Shown: positions 7,584 to 17,559 of the stretch, piece by piece
Position numbering within the stretch: the first letter of the stretch is position 1
Layout of the letters: the number at the start of each line of letters is the position of its first letter
NCBI GenBank assembly: GCA_017463225.1
Contig: JAFTPO010000066.1
Span: 1 to 64,000 of the forward strand
DNA: 64,000 nucleotides
Source: Lachnospiraceae bacterium
GTDB lineage: Bacteria; Bacillota; Clostridia; Lachnospirales; Lachnospiraceae
Direction of reading: 5' to 3'
Made by a program: the position numbers and the translations under genes
The notes under the pieces: model-generated
What the model saw: the letters and a program-made list of their open reading frames with translations, nothing else
What the model was told of the DNA's origin: nothing
The model's database searches: none

Positions 7584-7889
7584 ATGAGTAATAAGAGAAG
7601 AACAACAACTAAAAAGCAGTCTGGTTTCGGCTCATTTTTTATATGTGCCGTTGTTCTTGTTGTGCTAGGATGGTCAACTAACAGAGTGGCAGATCTTTGT
7701 GACAAGAGTAACGAGCTTTCAGAGACTGAGTATGCTCTTCAGGCTAAGATAGAGGATGCTTACCTTGAGAAGGAAGAATTGGTAGCTTTAGAGGAATATA
7801 TGCATACTAAGCAGTATATTGAGGATGTGGCTAAGGATAAGCTGGGACTTGTTTATCCAGATGAGATTGTTATAAAGCCAAGTGAATAA
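7584..7889 (+). CDS. divIC: Cell division protein DivIC (FtsB/septum formation initiator family)
   Basis: A 101-residue bitopic protein: basic N-terminus, one membrane span (about 15-33), then an extracytoplasmic coiled coil (about 36-70) and KDKLGLVYPDEIVIKP, the conserved DivIC/FtsB C-terminal box. It forms the DivIB-DivIC-FtsL complex that recruits and activates septal peptidoglycan synthases. Length is typical. GAGGTAAG precedes the ATG. It sits in its conserved place between yabQ and spoIIE and is followed by a strong terminator. Confidence 0.9.
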   Translation: MSNKRRTTTKKQSGFGSFFICAVVLVVLGWSTNRVADLCDKSNELSETEYALQAKIEDAYLEKEELVALEEYMHTKQYIEDVAKDKLGLVYPDEIVIKPSE

Positions 7890-7904
7890 GATTAAGATAA
7901 TTCT

Positions 7905-7933
7905 GAACCGTAGATTTCTACGGTTCTTTTTTT
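7905..7933 (+). terminator. Rho-independent terminator after divIC
   Basis: A 9-bp perfect stem GAACCGTAG / CTACGGTTC (7905-7913 with 7918-7926), loop ATTT, then a seven-T run. It isolates spoIIE from the upstream operon. Confidence 0.9.
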
Positions 7934-7997
7934 GTCAATATAAAGTCTGTGTGCAGATTACCTTTCGACACAAGTAAAACTAATCTGGTTTTATAAT
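7932..7997 (+). promoter_or_regulatory. Spo0A-type promoter region of spoIIE
   Basis: TATAAT (7992-7997) is preceded, 21 bp away, by TTCGACA (7964-7970), the exact complement of the 0A box TGTCGAA. A second weaker box TTGTCAAT lies at 7932-7939. The unusually long 21-bp gap between the 0A-box/-35 position and the -10 is the hallmark of Spo0A-P-activated SigA promoters such as Bacillus spoIIE and spoIIG. The sequence match is direct; activation by Spo0A is inference. Confidence 0.6.
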
Positions 7998-8037
7998 TTT
8001 GAGACTAGTGGACAAATTGTGTTGTGGGAGGTGGATT

Positions 8038-10032
8038 ATGAATTGGATAAGGACACTGAAGGGCTTAACCATAGGATTAGTGACATTTTGTATAGGAGGA
8101 AGTGACTTTTATGGATTAAATCCTTTGGTGGTAGGATTTTTTATAGGTGTGTGCCTGCTTGGAGAAACTACAATATATTCCTATGTAGGTGGCATATTAG
8201 GGCTGGCAATTTCCATGCCCTTGGCAGATGTAGTGCGATATGGACTGTCGATGATAATTATTGCAGCAATTCTTGGAAGTCGACAGGTGCAACTTGTAAG
8301 AGGAAGAGAGCTTATGAACAGCCTTTTGGGAGGAGTGGTTCTAGTGGGTTCAAGCCTGAGTGTAGGTTTGGTATCTTATATTGAGGCTGACAGACTGGCT
8401 CTTCTGCTGGAGGGGGCTATAGCCTTTTCGACAGGAATGATATTTTATTATGCATTGCGCATTATTAAGTTGGATTATGGAAGGATTGCAACTGAAAATG
8501 AGGCTGCAATAAGCTGTATGACACTGGGGGCAGCTATTCTTTATGGTATACCATTGAACCTTCCCGGAGGAATCGTGCTGGGAGTGGCAGTGGGTATATT
8601 TAGCATAATCACAGTGGTACATAAATTCGGCTTTGGTATAGGGGTAAGCTGGAGCGTGGTGGCTGGATTTATAGTGTCCTACAGGACAGGAGTTGATGGG
8701 TACTTTATAGGTTGGCTTTTAGTGGCTGTAGCAGCTCTGGGAGTGGCCTGTCTGTTAGGGGGAGGACGATTCTTCTATGGTCTTATCTTTGCGGGGATTT
8801 ATATGCTGGTGGGAACATATTTCTATCCGGACATTGTAGCCGAAGAGGGGATTAAGGCCTTATCGTCAGCACTATTGGTATTTTTATTGGCTCCTAAAAG
8901 GCTTATGTTAAGGTTGGATGATACCATCAGGGGAGATTCCTTGTCAGTCAATTCTCCGGAGTGGGGGAGACTTATGATAGATAGGATGAATAATCTGGCC
9001 GCAGCGTTTAAGCGCATAGAATACACTCTGGCTGGTGACGGTGTGGCAGGTATAGGCTTTAAGGACGTGGGGAATATTATTTATGATTTTACCAATCAGC
9101 TGGAGAGGACAGTTCCATTAAGGAAAACTATAGAGGCAGCCATAATAAATGAGCTTGCTATGAAGGATATTCATGTTAAGAACCTGGTACTTATAAAAAA
9201 TCAGGAGGAAAGATATGAAGTTTACATAACATCGAAAGTAAAAAGAGGTAAGCTGGTGATGGCTTCCACTGTGCGAGACATAGTAGCAAAGGAGATGGGG
9301 ATTACCTTAGAACTAAAAAGCGAGAGCAGGAATATGGTTAGTAGAAGCTATGAGCTAATATGCTTAAGGCAAAGACCGGCTTTTGAGTGTAAGGTTGCAA
9401 CCAGAGTTTTAAGTCGATACCAGGATGAGGTTAGTGGAGATACATTTTACGTGGGAGACATATTGGATGGACAGAAGCTTATTATGTTGGCTGATGGTAT
9501 GGGTAATGGCAGGGACGCTGCCACGGACAGCACAGCACTCCTTGATTCCATAGAAGAGCTGCTTATGGCAGGCTTCGATAAGGAAACCTCTATCAAAATC
9601 GTAAACACCTATCTGTCAGATAAAAACAAGGGTGAAAGATTTTCCACTCTTGATATGTTGATTTTAGATATGCACACCGGCTACGGAAGGTTGTATAAGC
9701 AGGGGGCAGCCACCACATTTGTCAGAAGAGGTGAGTGGATAGAGATGATTAAATCCACATCTCTGCCTATGGGGGTTATAGATGGAGCTGTGTGCGAAAG
9801 CTGCAGAAAGAAGTTTTATAACGGTGATATAATACTTATGGTTAGTGATGGTGTGTTAGAAAGCATAGTGGTGGAAAATAAGGAGGATTATCTAAGGGAT
9901 TTGTTGTTGAATACACCTAGCGACGAGCCTGAGGAGATAGCTACTGCTATAATGGCTGATATAAAGGGGACAAGCGGGCACAGGTTGAAGGACGATGCCA
10001 GTCTTATAGTTATGAGACTTATAAAAAAATAG
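8038..10032 (+). CDS. spoIIE: Stage II sporulation protein E, SigF-activating PP2C phosphatase
   Basis: The 664-residue protein has an N-terminal membrane domain of about ten spans (1-290), a regulatory linker (about 300-440) and a C-terminal PPM/PP2C phosphatase domain. LADGMGNGRDA (about 487-497) and VSDGV (about 602-606) carry the metal-binding aspartates. In Bacillus it localises to the polar septum and dephosphorylates SpoIIAA to release SigF in the forespore. It is shorter than Bacillus SpoIIE (about 830 residues), as is common in Clostridia. I chose the ATG at 8038 with GGGAGGTGG upstream rather than the start 13 codons earlier. It has its own Spo0A-type promoter. Confidence 0.95.
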   Translation: MNWIRTLKGLTIGLVTFCIGGSDFYGLNPLVVGFFIGVCLLGETTIYSYVGGILGLAISMPLADVVRYGLSMIIIAAILGSRQVQLVRGRELMNSLLGGVVLVGSSLSVGLVSYIEADRLALLLEGAIAFSTGMIFYYALRIIKLDYGRIATENEAAISCMTLGAAILYGIPLNLPGGIVLGVAVGIFSIITVVHKFGFGIGVSWSVVAGFIVSYRTGVDGYFIGWLLVAVAALGVACLLGGGRFFYGLIFAGIYMLVGTYFYPDIVAEEGIKALSSALLVFLLAPKRLMLRLDDTIRGDSLSVNSPEWGRLMIDRMNNLAAAFKRIEYTLAGDGVAGIGFKDVGNIIYDFTNQLERTVPLRKTIEAAIINELAMKDIHVKNLVLIKNQEERYEVYITSKVKRGKLVMASTVRDIVAKEMGITLELKSESRNMVSRSYELICLRQRPAFECKVATRVLSRYQDEVSGDTFYVGDILDGQKLIMLADGMGNGRDAATDSTALLDSIEELLMAGFDKETSIKIVNTYLSDKNKGERFSTLDMLILDMHTGYGRLYKQGAATTFVRRGEWIEMIKSTSLPMGVIDGAVCESCRKKFYNGDIILMVSDGVLESIVVENKEDYLRDLLLNTPSDEPEEIATAIMADIKGTSGHRLKDDASLIVMRLIKK

Positions 10033-10128
10033 GGCAAAATGCTGTTAAAACTTTGTGTCCTCTATGTACACAAAAGAGAATTTATGGTATATTTCTATTT
10101 ACTATACTTTTAAACTAAGAGAGAAAAT

Positions 10129-11523
10129 ATGAGCAAAATTATTGACAAGGTTAGTAATTTCATAGTGGACAATAATATGATTAGTGCAGGCGACAGAATA
10201 GTCCTGGGTCTATCAGGAGGGGCTGATTCTGTATGCCTGTTAATTTTGCTTTTAGATATAGGTGACAGACTGGGGATATGTTCTAAGGATATATTTGCTG
10301 TTCATATTAACCATGGCATAAGAGGACAGGAGGCTGATGAGGATGAGGCATTTGCCAGGGACTTGTGTCAGAGTAAGGGAGTTAGCTTTATAAGCTTTCA
10401 TAAAGATATAGTAGGCTATGCAAAGGAGCTTAATATGTCTGTGGAAGAGGCTGGGAGAAAGTTTAGATACCAGTGCTTTGAGAGTGTATCTGAGGAACAG
10501 GGCTGTACTAAGATAGCTGTGGCTCATAATAAAAATGATATGGCTGAGACAGTAATATTTAATATGCTAAGAGGTACAGGTCTTAAGGGCATGGCCGGTA
10601 TGCAGCCTGTGCGAGGTAAGATTATAAGACCTATACTTAATATTACAAGAGCTGAGATATTAGATTATCTTAGTGAAAAGGAACAGGATTACAGAAACGA
10701 TTCTACCAATGACGGTGTGGATTATGACAGAAATAAGATTAGGCACATAATTCTTCCGGCTATGATGGATATTAATAAGGGAGCTGTAAATCATATATGT
10801 CATATGGCCCTGGAGGCTGGCAACAGCTACTCCTATATCCATGATATGGCGATGGAGGATTATAATGGCGTCAGTCAGGAGGATGACTATGGCAGAGCGG
10901 TTACTCTTGATGTAAATGAACTGTACAAATATAGTCCGGTTCTCCAAGAGCATCTGATTCATGAAGCCATAGGTGATGTGGCAGGTAAGAAAAAAGATAT
11001 AACCAGAAAGCACGTTATGTCTGTAGTGGGCCTGCTGTATCAGGAGACAGGAAAGCAGGTGGAGCTTCCTTATGGCATAAGGGCAAGGCGAAGCTATGAT
11101 AATTTGATAATAAGTGACAAGCCGGATAATATAGAGGATTATTCATATAGGGTAGATCCTGAAGGCTGTTATGATATTCCGGGACACGGATGTATCAAAT
11201 TCAAGATTATGGACTATAATCAGGATATGGAGATATCAAAAAAAATCTATACTAAAATGCTTGATTATGATAAAATAAAAGATACGCTTTATCTAAGAAC
11301 TCCTCAGGACGGAGATTATATAGTTATAGATTCGGGAGGCAGTACCAAGAAGCTGACCAGAGTTTTTATAGATAACAAGGTAGACAGACAGCTGCGAGGA
11401 AGCTGGCCGGTGTTAGCCTGTGGGAATCAGCTGATATGGGTTGTTGGTTTGAGATTTAGTGAGGCATATAAGATAGATGAGGGAACTAAGAGAATCCTGT
11501 ATATGGATTATCAGGAGAAGTAA
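10129..11523 (+). CDS. tilS: tRNA(Ile)-lysidine synthetase
   Basis: The 464-residue enzyme converts C34 of the CAU-anticodon tRNA-Ile to lysidine with ATP and lysine, so that it reads AUA instead of AUG. The PP-loop SGGADS lies at about 28-33 in an N-terminal ATPase domain (1-210). A TilS-specific central domain and a C-terminal domain (about 375-464) with LYLRTPQDGDYI follow. The many ATA codons in this window fit a requirement for it. The RBS is weak (AGAGAG). It is followed 27 bp later by hpt and then ftsH, the conserved Firmicutes order. Confidence 0.95.
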   Translation: MSKIIDKVSNFIVDNNMISAGDRIVLGLSGGADSVCLLILLLDIGDRLGICSKDIFAVHINHGIRGQEADEDEAFARDLCQSKGVSFISFHKDIVGYAKELNMSVEEAGRKFRYQCFESVSEEQGCTKIAVAHNKNDMAETVIFNMLRGTGLKGMAGMQPVRGKIIRPILNITRAEILDYLSEKEQDYRNDSTNDGVDYDRNKIRHIILPAMMDINKGAVNHICHMALEAGNSYSYIHDMAMEDYNGVSQEDDYGRAVTLDVNELYKYSPVLQEHLIHEAIGDVAGKKKDITRKHVMSVVGLLYQETGKQVELPYGIRARRSYDNLIISDKPDNIEDYSYRVDPEGCYDIPGHGCIKFKIMDYNQDMEISKKIYTKMLDYDKIKDTLYLRTPQDGDYIVIDSGGSTKKLTRVFIDNKVDRQLRGSWPVLACGNQLIWVVGLRFSEAYKIDEGTKRILYMDYQEK

Positions 11524-11550
11524 TATTGATTTACTTAAGGAGGACAAATT

Positions 11551-12072
11551 ATGGCAGAGAAGATAGGGGTACTTATAAGCTCAGACGAGGTTGAGTCAAA
11601 GATTCAGGAGATGGCAGATAAGATAAGCAAGGAATATGAGGGTAAGGTGGTTCACATCATTGGAGTATTAAAGGGCAGTGTGTTCTTTATGTGTGAGCTG
11701 GCTAAGAGACTCACCATACCGGTTACTATGGACTTTATGTCAGTTTCAAGCTATGGCAATGACACTAAGTCATCCGGTGTAGTTAAGCTTATCAAGGATT
11801 TAGATGAGAGCATAGAGGGCAGAGATGTTATTTTAGTGGAAGATATTATGGATTCAGGAAGAACTCTGTCTTATCTTGTAAAGATATTGAAGGAGAGAAA
11901 GCCAAACAGCTTCAAGGTTATCACATTGCTTGATAAGCCGGACAGAAGAGTGGTAGAGATTGAACCGGACATGACATGCTTTGAGATTCCGGACAGATTC
12001 GTGGTTGGTTATGGCCTTGATTGTGCGCAGAAATATCGTAACCTGCCTTATATAGGAGTTATAGAAGAATAG
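11551..12072 (+). CDS. hpt: Hypoxanthine phosphoribosyltransferase
   Basis: The 173-residue purine salvage enzyme makes IMP or GMP from hypoxanthine or guanine and [18 protein letters not shown] (about 92-105) is the PRPP-binding loop with its paired acidic residues, and the hood residues [15 protein letters not shown] close the C-terminus. Length is typical. AAGGAGG precedes the ATG. It lies between tilS and ftsH, as in Bacillus, where TilS and Hpt also interact to regulate ftsH. Confidence 0.95.
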   Translation: MAEKIGVLISSDEVESKIQEMADKISKEYEGKVVHIIGVLKGSVFFMCELAKRLTIPVTMDFMSVSSYGNDTKSSGVVKLIKDLDESIEGRDVILVEDIMDSGRTLSYLVKILKERKPNSFKVITLLDKPDRRVVEIEPDMTCFEIPDRFVVGYGLDCAQKYRNLPYIGVIEE

Positions 12073-12088
12073 AAGAAGGGAGTATGAG

Positions 12089-14080
12089 ATGAAAAAGGGA
12101 GTAAGAAGAGGCTTTGGATTATATCTTATTCTGATTCTAATTGGTGTGTGCTTTGTGGTATTTATGCAGAGCAACCGTACAAGTGTAGATCCAAATTACA
12201 CTATAGATGAATTCAAGGCTGAAGTATCTGAAGGATTGATAGGGGAGGTCGCCATATATCAAAATAATGAGATTCCTACAGGTACAGTACAGTTTAGATA
12301 CAAGAATTCCAACGAGATTTTAGAGTTTTACGTATCTGATGTAAATGTAATTCAGGATATAGTGATGGAGTATGGGGATGGAACCATAAAGATGAGTCTT
12401 CAGGATGTTGTAAGACAGTCTATGTTCTTCACTATATTGCCTATAATATTAACAGTAGTAATGATGCTGTTTTTGGTTATGCTTTTAGTCGGTGGCGGAG
12501 CCGGTGGTGGAGCCGGTGGTGGCGCAGGCAAGGCTATGAGCTTTGGAAAGAGCCGTGCCAAGAGAACTGACGAGAACGAGAAAAAGCATACCTTTAAGGA
12601 TGTAGCCGGACTTGACGAAGAGAAGGAGGATATGGCGGAAATCGTTGATTTCCTCAAGAATCCTAAGAAGTACAGTGCTTTGGGCGCAAGAATACCAAAG
12701 GGTATCTTGTTAGAGGGTCCTCCGGGAACAGGTAAGACTCTTCTTGCAAAGGCTGTAGCCGGCGAGGCAGGAGTGCCATTTTTCACTATCTCCGGTTCAG
12801 ACTTCGTAGAGATGTTCGTAGGTGTAGGTGCATCACGAGTAAGAGATTTGTTTGATGAAGCTAAGAAGAACTCACCTTGTATGGTGTTTATCGATGAGAT
12901 TGATGCGGTAGGACGTAAGAGAGGTTCAGGTCTTGGCGGTGGCCACGACGAGAGAGAGCAGACCTTGAATCAGCTCCTTGTTGAGATGGATGGTTTTGGT
13001 GCTAACGAGGGTATTATCGTTTTAGCGGCAACAAACAGAGTAGATATTTTGGATCCGGCTCTTTTGAGACCGGGACGTTTTGATAGAAAGATATTGGTTG
13101 GAAGACCTGATGTTAAGGGTCGTGAGGCCATACTTAAGGTTCATGTTAGAAATAAGCCTTTGGCAGATGATGTGGATCTTCACGAGATTGCGAGAACTAC
13201 AGCAGGCTTCGCAGGTGCAGATTTAGAGAACCTGATGAATGAGTCAGCTATCAGTGCAGCTAAGGATAACAGACAGTACATCAAGAAGGAAGATGTAGAT
13301 AAGAGCTTTGTTAAGATTGGTATCGGTGGTGAGAAGAAGAGCCGTCTTATACCACAGAAGACCAGAGAGATTACAGCCTACCATGAGGCAGGTCATGCTA
13401 TACTCTTCCATCTTTTAAGTGAGGTTGGTCCGGTGCATCTTGTTTCCATTATTCCTAACGGACGTGGTGCAGGTGGATACACTATGCCACTTCCTGAGAA
13501 TGATAATGTATTTATGACCAAGAAAAAGATGCTTCAGGATATTCAGGTAAGCTTCGGTGGTAGAATTGCTGAGGAGTTAATATTCGGAGATATTACTACC
13601 GGTGCATCCCAGGATATTAAGCAGGCTACACAGATGGCACAGGCTATGGTTGTAAAGTATGGTATGTCTGATGAGATTGGTCTTATAAACTATGAGGTTG
13701 ACAGCAGTGAGGAGGTATTCCTTGGCAGAGACTTAGGACATTCCAGAACCTACAGCGATGAGGTTGCGGCTCTTATTGATAAAGAGGTTAGAAGAATTAT
13801 CAAGGAGTGCTACGACGAGGCTAAGCGCATAATTGTTGAAAATATAGATGTGCTTCACAGCTGTGCTAAGGCTCTTTTAGAGAAGGAGCGTATCGACAGA
13901 CCAGAGTTCGAGGCTTTATTTAACAAGAGTATTGCTGAGGATGACAGTGCATTTGAGGAAGAAAAACAGCAGGAAGCAGCTGAAACTGGTGAAAATGCCA
14001 CAGAGGATACTTCATCAGATGATGATGCTGTAAAAAATAACCAAGAAGATGATGGTTCTAATGCAGACGGAAACCAGTAA
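12089..14080 (+). CDS. ftsH: ATP-dependent zinc metalloprotease FtsH
   Basis: The 663-residue membrane AAA+ protease has two spans (about 8-26 and 112-135) around a small external domain. A glycine-rich linker of repeated GGGAG units precedes the AAA module, which has Walker A GPPGTGKT (about 210-217), Walker B VFIDEIDA and the second region of homology [19 protein letters not shown]. The M41 protease domain carries zinc motif HEAGH (about 431-435). It degrades misfolded membrane proteins and regulators such as Spo0E-type phosphatases. The C-terminal 50 residues are acidic and low-complexity. It ends the tilS-hpt-ftsH operon, followed by a strong terminator. Confidence 0.97.
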   Translation: MKKGVRRGFGLYLILILIGVCFVVFMQSNRTSVDPNYTIDEFKAEVSEGLIGEVAIYQNNEIPTGTVQFRYKNSNEILEFYVSDVNVIQDIVMEYGDGTIKMSLQDVVRQSMFFTILPIILTVVMMLFLVMLLVGGGAGGGAGGGAGKAMSFGKSRAKRTDENEKKHTFKDVAGLDEEKEDMAEIVDFLKNPKKYSALGARIPKGILLEGPPGTGKTLLAKAVAGEAGVPFFTISGSDFVEMFVGVGASRVRDLFDEAKKNSPCMVFIDEIDAVGRKRGSGLGGGHDEREQTLNQLLVEMDGFGANEGIIVLAATNRVDILDPALLRPGRFDRKILVGRPDVKGREAILKVHVRNKPLADDVDLHEIARTTAGFAGADLENLMNESAISAAKDNRQYIKKEDVDKSFVKIGIGGEKKSRLIPQKTREITAYHEAGHAILFHLLSEVGPVHLVSIIPNGRGAGGYTMPLPENDNVFMTKKKMLQDIQVSFGGRIAEELIFGDITTGASQDIKQATQMAQAMVVKYGMSDEIGLINYEVDSSEEVFLGRDLGHSRTYSDEVAALIDKEVRRIIKECYDEAKRIIVENIDVLHSCAKALLEKERIDRPEFEALFNKSIAEDDSAFEEEKQQEAAETGENATEDTSSDDDAVKNNQEDDGSNADGNQ

Positions 14081-14127
14081 TTGGTAATCTTTTACACTTG
14101 TTGATGATTCTATTGTGCAAAATAGAT

Positions 14128-14162
14128 AAAAAAGCCTTTCTAAACCAAAGAAAGGCTTTTTC
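14128..14162 (+). terminator. Rho-independent terminator after ftsH
   Basis: AAAAAGCCTTTCT pairs with AGAAAGGCTTTTT around a short AAACCAA loop, followed by a T-rich tract (14128-14162). Confidence 0.9.
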
Positions 14163-14223
14163 TTTTGGTGCATAATGTATAGAAACTACCAAAAATAAAA
14201 ATAATGTTTGGGCAGACTTTTTA

Positions 14224-14353
14224 TTGTTTTTTGAAAGTAATCTGCTATAATAACCGTTGTAACCCCCCAATACATTATATAGTTTTTTGCTACACCCCAT
14301 AAGTAACAAAATACCTTCTCCGAAAAGGACAGTCGAACGGTGGCTGTCCTTTT
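14224..14353 (+). ncRNA. Candidate small RNA with own promoter, C-rich loops and terminator
   Basis: An extended -10 box TGCTATAAT (TATAAT at 14246-14251) with a weak -35 (TTGTTT at 14224-14229, 16 bp away) points to a start near 14258. A hairpin AAAAGGACAG / CTGTCCTTTT (14323-14332 with 14344-14353) with a following T-rich tract would end it, giving about 95-100 nt. No open reading frame with a ribosome binding site lies inside. Two C-rich stretches, ACCCCCC (14262-14268) and ACACCCCAT (14292-14300), are predicted single-stranded, like the C-rich targeting loops of RsaE/RoxS-type RNAs. Alternatively the hairpin is only a second ftsH terminator. I know of no named family that matches. Confidence 0.4.
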
Positions 14354-14407
14354 CTACTTTTTATCTTTATAAATACTTCATAAATTCTTTAAATCAGTCA
14401 AATAAAC

Positions 14408-14436
14408 TTGTTAAAATCCCCAATATGTATTAAAAT
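14408..14436 (+). promoter_or_regulatory. SigA-type promoter of GH13 gene
   Basis: TTGTTA (14408-14413), 17-bp spacer, TAAAAT (14431-14436), 39 bp before the start codon of the GH13 gene. Confidence 0.5.
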
Positions 14437-14474
14437 ATAGACTAAGTTTTTTGATTTTGTGGGAGGAAGTCATA

Positions 14475-16577
14475 ATGTCTATGACGGATAGAATAGCTAA
14501 GGCCAGAAAAACCTTTGATTATATATTTAACACAAAGGCTGCACTTAATATGGCAGCGCTTTTTGCAGATGGTACAGAGTATTACAGAAGTCCTGCAGAG
14601 ATTGCAAAGGGAGAGAATGTAACTCTAAGATTTAGAACCGGAGCTGATAACGTAGATAGAGTATATCTTATCTGCAATGGGGACAGATATCTTATGAAGG
14701 TAACCGACAAGGATTATCTTTTTGATTACTACTCCTACACCGTGGAGAAGGTTGAGGAGGAGTTGAATTACTACTTTGAGATACAGGCTGGCAATATTAT
14801 CTGCTACTATAACAAGCTTGGCTCTCAGAAGAGTGTAAACCCTGATTACAACTTCCAGATATTCCCAGACTTTAAGGTGCCTACCTGGGCAAGGGGTGCC
14901 GTGTTCTATCAGATATTCGTGGACAGATTCTGTAATGGTGATGAGAGCAATGATGTATTAGATAATGAGTACTGCTACATCGGAGAGGGAACCAGAAGAG
15001 TTACAGACTGGTTTAAATATCCTGACAATATGGATGTCCGTTCCTTCTATGGTGGAGATTTGCAGGGTGTTATGAACAAGTTGGATTATCTGAAGGATTT
15101 GGGCGTTGATGTTATCTATCTTAACCCTATATTTGTATCACCATCTAACCACAAGTATGACATACAGGATTATGATTATATAGACCCACATTTTGGAGTT
15201 ATAGTTAAGGACGAGGGAGAATGTCTTCCTGAGTGGTCCAAGAATAATAAGGAATCAACAAGATATATAAACAGAGTAACAAATAAGGAGAATCTGGAGG
15301 CCAGCAACAAGCTTTTTGCAAAGCTGGTTGAGGAGATTCATAAGCGTGGTATGAAGGTTATCTTAGATGGTGTATTTAATCACTGTGGCTCCTTTAATAA
15401 GTGGCTTGACAGAGAGTGTATATACGAGAACCAGGAGGGCTATGAGAAGGGCGCTTATGTGGACGCTGACAGTCCATACAGAAGCTTCTTTAAGTTTAAC
15501 GACCAGTGGCAGTGGCCTTATAATTCCTCATACAATGGATGGTGGGGACACGATACATTACCTAAGCTTAATTACGAGGAGTCTGAGAGACTATACGAGT
15601 ATATTATGAGGATAGGAGAAAAATGGGTTTCGCCACCTTATAACTGTGATGGCTGGAGACTTGATGTGGCAGCTGACCTTGGCTACACAGAGGAGTTTAA
15701 CCACAAGTTCTGGAGAGACTTCCGTAAGAGGGTTAAGGCGGCTAATCCGGATGCTATAATATTAGCTGAGCATTATGGTGATACTAAGAATTGGTTGTTA
15801 GGTGACCAGTGGGATACTGTTATGAACTATGATGCTTTTATGGAGCCTATCACTTGGTTTTTGACAGGTGTTGAGAAGCACAGTGATGAGTTTAGAGGAG
15901 ACTTGCTTGGTAACCCGGATGCATTTACGGGTTCCCTAAGGCATCATATGTCCAGATTCAATCAGAACTCTCTGGAGATAGCTATGAATGAGTTGTCTAA
16001 CCACGACCATTCAAGATTTTTGACCAGAACTAATAGACGAGTTGGTCGAATACACACTATGGGACCACATGCAGCTAATGAAAATATAAACAAGGGTGTG
16101 TTTAGAGAGGCAGTTGTTTTCCAGATGACATGGCCTGGTGCTCCTACCATATATTACGGTGATGAGGCAGGACTATGCGGATGGACTGACCCGGATAACA
16201 GAAGAACCTATCCTTGGGGCAGAGAGGATATGGAGTTAATCCGTTTCCACAAGGATATAATTAAGATACACAAGGCTAACGAGGCGCTGATGAAGGGCTC
16301 GGTTATGTTCCTTCACGGTTCATATAAGCTGGTTAGCTACGGTAGATTTACAGATAAGCAGGCAGTGATAGTAATCCTTAACAACGATTACGAGGATAGA
16401 GATCTAAGTATACATGTGAGCAGACTGGGAATTCCGGACAGATCAAGGCTTACAAGATTAATTCTCACCAGCGAGGAGGGCTATCAGCTTGATTCAGAGG
16501 AGTATGTTGTAAGAAATAACACCTTAACATTTAAGGTGCCAAAGATTTCTTCTATTGTCTTAAAATACGATAAATAA
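14475..16577 (+). CDS. GH13 alpha-amylase family hydrolase (neopullulanase/maltogenic amylase-like)
   Basis: The 700-residue enzyme has an N-terminal beta-sandwich domain (about 1-130), a GH13 (beta/alpha)8 barrel and a C-terminal beta domain. Catalytic residues are visible: nucleophile Asp397 in RLDV, acid/base Glu432 in ILAEHYG, and Asp511 in SNHDHSR; YLNPIF and DGVFNHCG are conserved regions V and I. There is no signal peptide, so it should act on maltodextrins or glycogen-derived sugars in the cytoplasm. An insert between barrel strands (about residues 245-280) is typical of this group. I chose the ATG at 14475 with GGGAGGAAG upstream. The next gene starts 15 bp after its stop. The precise specificity is not readable. 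Confidence 0.9.
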   Translation: MSMTDRIAKARKTFDYIFNTKAALNMAALFADGTEYYRSPAEIAKGENVTLRFRTGADNVDRVYLICNGDRYLMKVTDKDYLFDYYSYTVEKVEEELNYYFEIQAGNIICYYNKLGSQKSVNPDYNFQIFPDFKVPTWARGAVFYQIFVDRFCNGDESNDVLDNEYCYIGEGTRRVTDWFKYPDNMDVRSFYGGDLQGVMNKLDYLKDLGVDVIYLNPIFVSPSNHKYDIQDYDYIDPHFGVIVKDEGECLPEWSKNNKESTRYINRVTNKENLEASNKLFAKLVEEIHKRGMKVILDGVFNHCGSFNKWLDRECIYENQEGYEKGAYVDADSPYRSFFKFNDQWQWPYNSSYNGWWGHDTLPKLNYEESERLYEYIMRIGEKWVSPPYNCDGWRLDVAADLGYTEEFNHKFWRDFRKRVKAANPDAIILAEHYGDTKNWLLGDQWDTVMNYDAFMEPITWFLTGVEKHSDEFRGDLLGNPDAFTGSLRHHMSRFNQNSLEIAMNELSNHDHSRFLTRTNRRVGRIHTMGPHAANENINKGVFREAVVFQMTWPGAPTIYYGDEAGLCGWTDPDNRRTYPWGREDMELIRFHKDIIKIHKANEALMKGSVMFLHGSYKLVSYGRFTDKQAVIVILNNDYEDRDLSIHVSRLGIPDRSRLTRLILTSEEGYQLDSEEYVVRNNTLTFKVPKISSIVLKYDK

Positions 16578-16592
16578 AACGGGGGTATGATT

Positions 16593-17546
16593 ATGAAGGT
16601 ATTGATTATTGGAGCAGGAGCAGTTGGTATAGGTATTGGAGCATCTCTTAGATGTAGTAACGTTGAAGTGGATTTTATTACATCTACGTTTGAGGTTGGT
16701 CGTTCTATTGACCAAAACGGAATAGCAAGAAGAGGTATATTTGGCAATGTAATTGTGTCAAAGGGTCAGGTTGGTGTGTATGAAGAGTACGCTAAGTTAC
16801 CTAAGGATGCCTATGATTATGTTATTATAGCAACCAAGACTATTGCCAATTTGGAGGTGGCTACAAAGCTTTCAGAGGCGGAGGAGTGTATGAAGGATAA
16901 CGGTGTTATCGTATTTATGCAAAATGGAATGGGTTACGAGGCACCATTCCTAGAGTATTTCCATGAGAGCAGTCTATATCATAGTAGAGTCATAACAGGA
17001 TTTAGACAGGAGGTTATCAATGAGAGTACAGTTACCGCACACCAGGCTCCTATATTGATTGGCTCCATATATGGTGGAGATATAGAGAGAGTAAGACCTC
17101 TTGCAGATGCTATAAATAAGTCTGGACTTCCGGCACAGGTTGATGATGATATTAGTATTGCTCTGTGGGATAAGTTTATATATAACACTACTCTCAATCC
17201 GTTGGGTGCGATTCTTGATATGTCATATGGTGAGCTTGCTGAAAATGATTACGCACATTCTATGCTGGATGTACTTATCGAGGAAACCTTTGCTGTCATA
17301 AAGGCTGCAAATTGCAGAACATATTGGGCAAACGCTGATGAATACAGAGATGAGCTGTTTAATAATCTTATTCCTGTGACAGGAAATCACTGCTCGTCCA
17401 CATTGCAGGATATTAAGAAGAGAAAGAAGACTGAGATAGAGACTATGACAGGAAGCCTCCTTGCTATAGCATCCCAGTGTAATGTGGCAGTGCCTGTTCA
17501 TACAATGATTTATTCTCTTATTAAAGCTATGGAAGAGAAATTCTAA
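16593..17546 (+). CDS. 2-dehydropantoate 2-reductase family protein (PanE/ApbA-like)
   Basis: The 317-residue NADPH-dependent ketopantoate reductase fold begins MKVLIIGAGAVGIGIGASL, a Rossmann GxGxxG motif. FMQNGMGYEAPF (about 109-120) and DKFIYNTTLNPLGAI (about 194-208), the latter with the conserved catalytic lysine region, follow; the C-terminal helical domain is complete. Ketopantoate reductase makes pantoate for CoA. No other pantothenate gene is nearby, so another 2-oxoacid substrate is possible. The ATG at 16593 is favoured because GGGGG lies eight bases upstream, while the ATG six bases earlier is too close. Confidence 0.85.
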   Translation: MKVLIIGAGAVGIGIGASLRCSNVEVDFITSTFEVGRSIDQNGIARRGIFGNVIVSKGQVGVYEEYAKLPKDAYDYVIIATKTIANLEVATKLSEAEECMKDNGVIVFMQNGMGYEAPFLEYFHESSLYHSRVITGFRQEVINESTVTAHQAPILIGSIYGGDIERVRPLADAINKSGLPAQVDDDISIALWDKFIYNTTLNPLGAILDMSYGELAENDYAHSMLDVLIEETFAVIKAANCRTYWANADEYRDELFNNLIPVTGNHCSSTLQDIKKRKKTEIETMTGSLLAIASQCNVAVPVHTMIYSLIKAMEEKF

Positions 17547-17559
17547 AGAGACGAAAATA

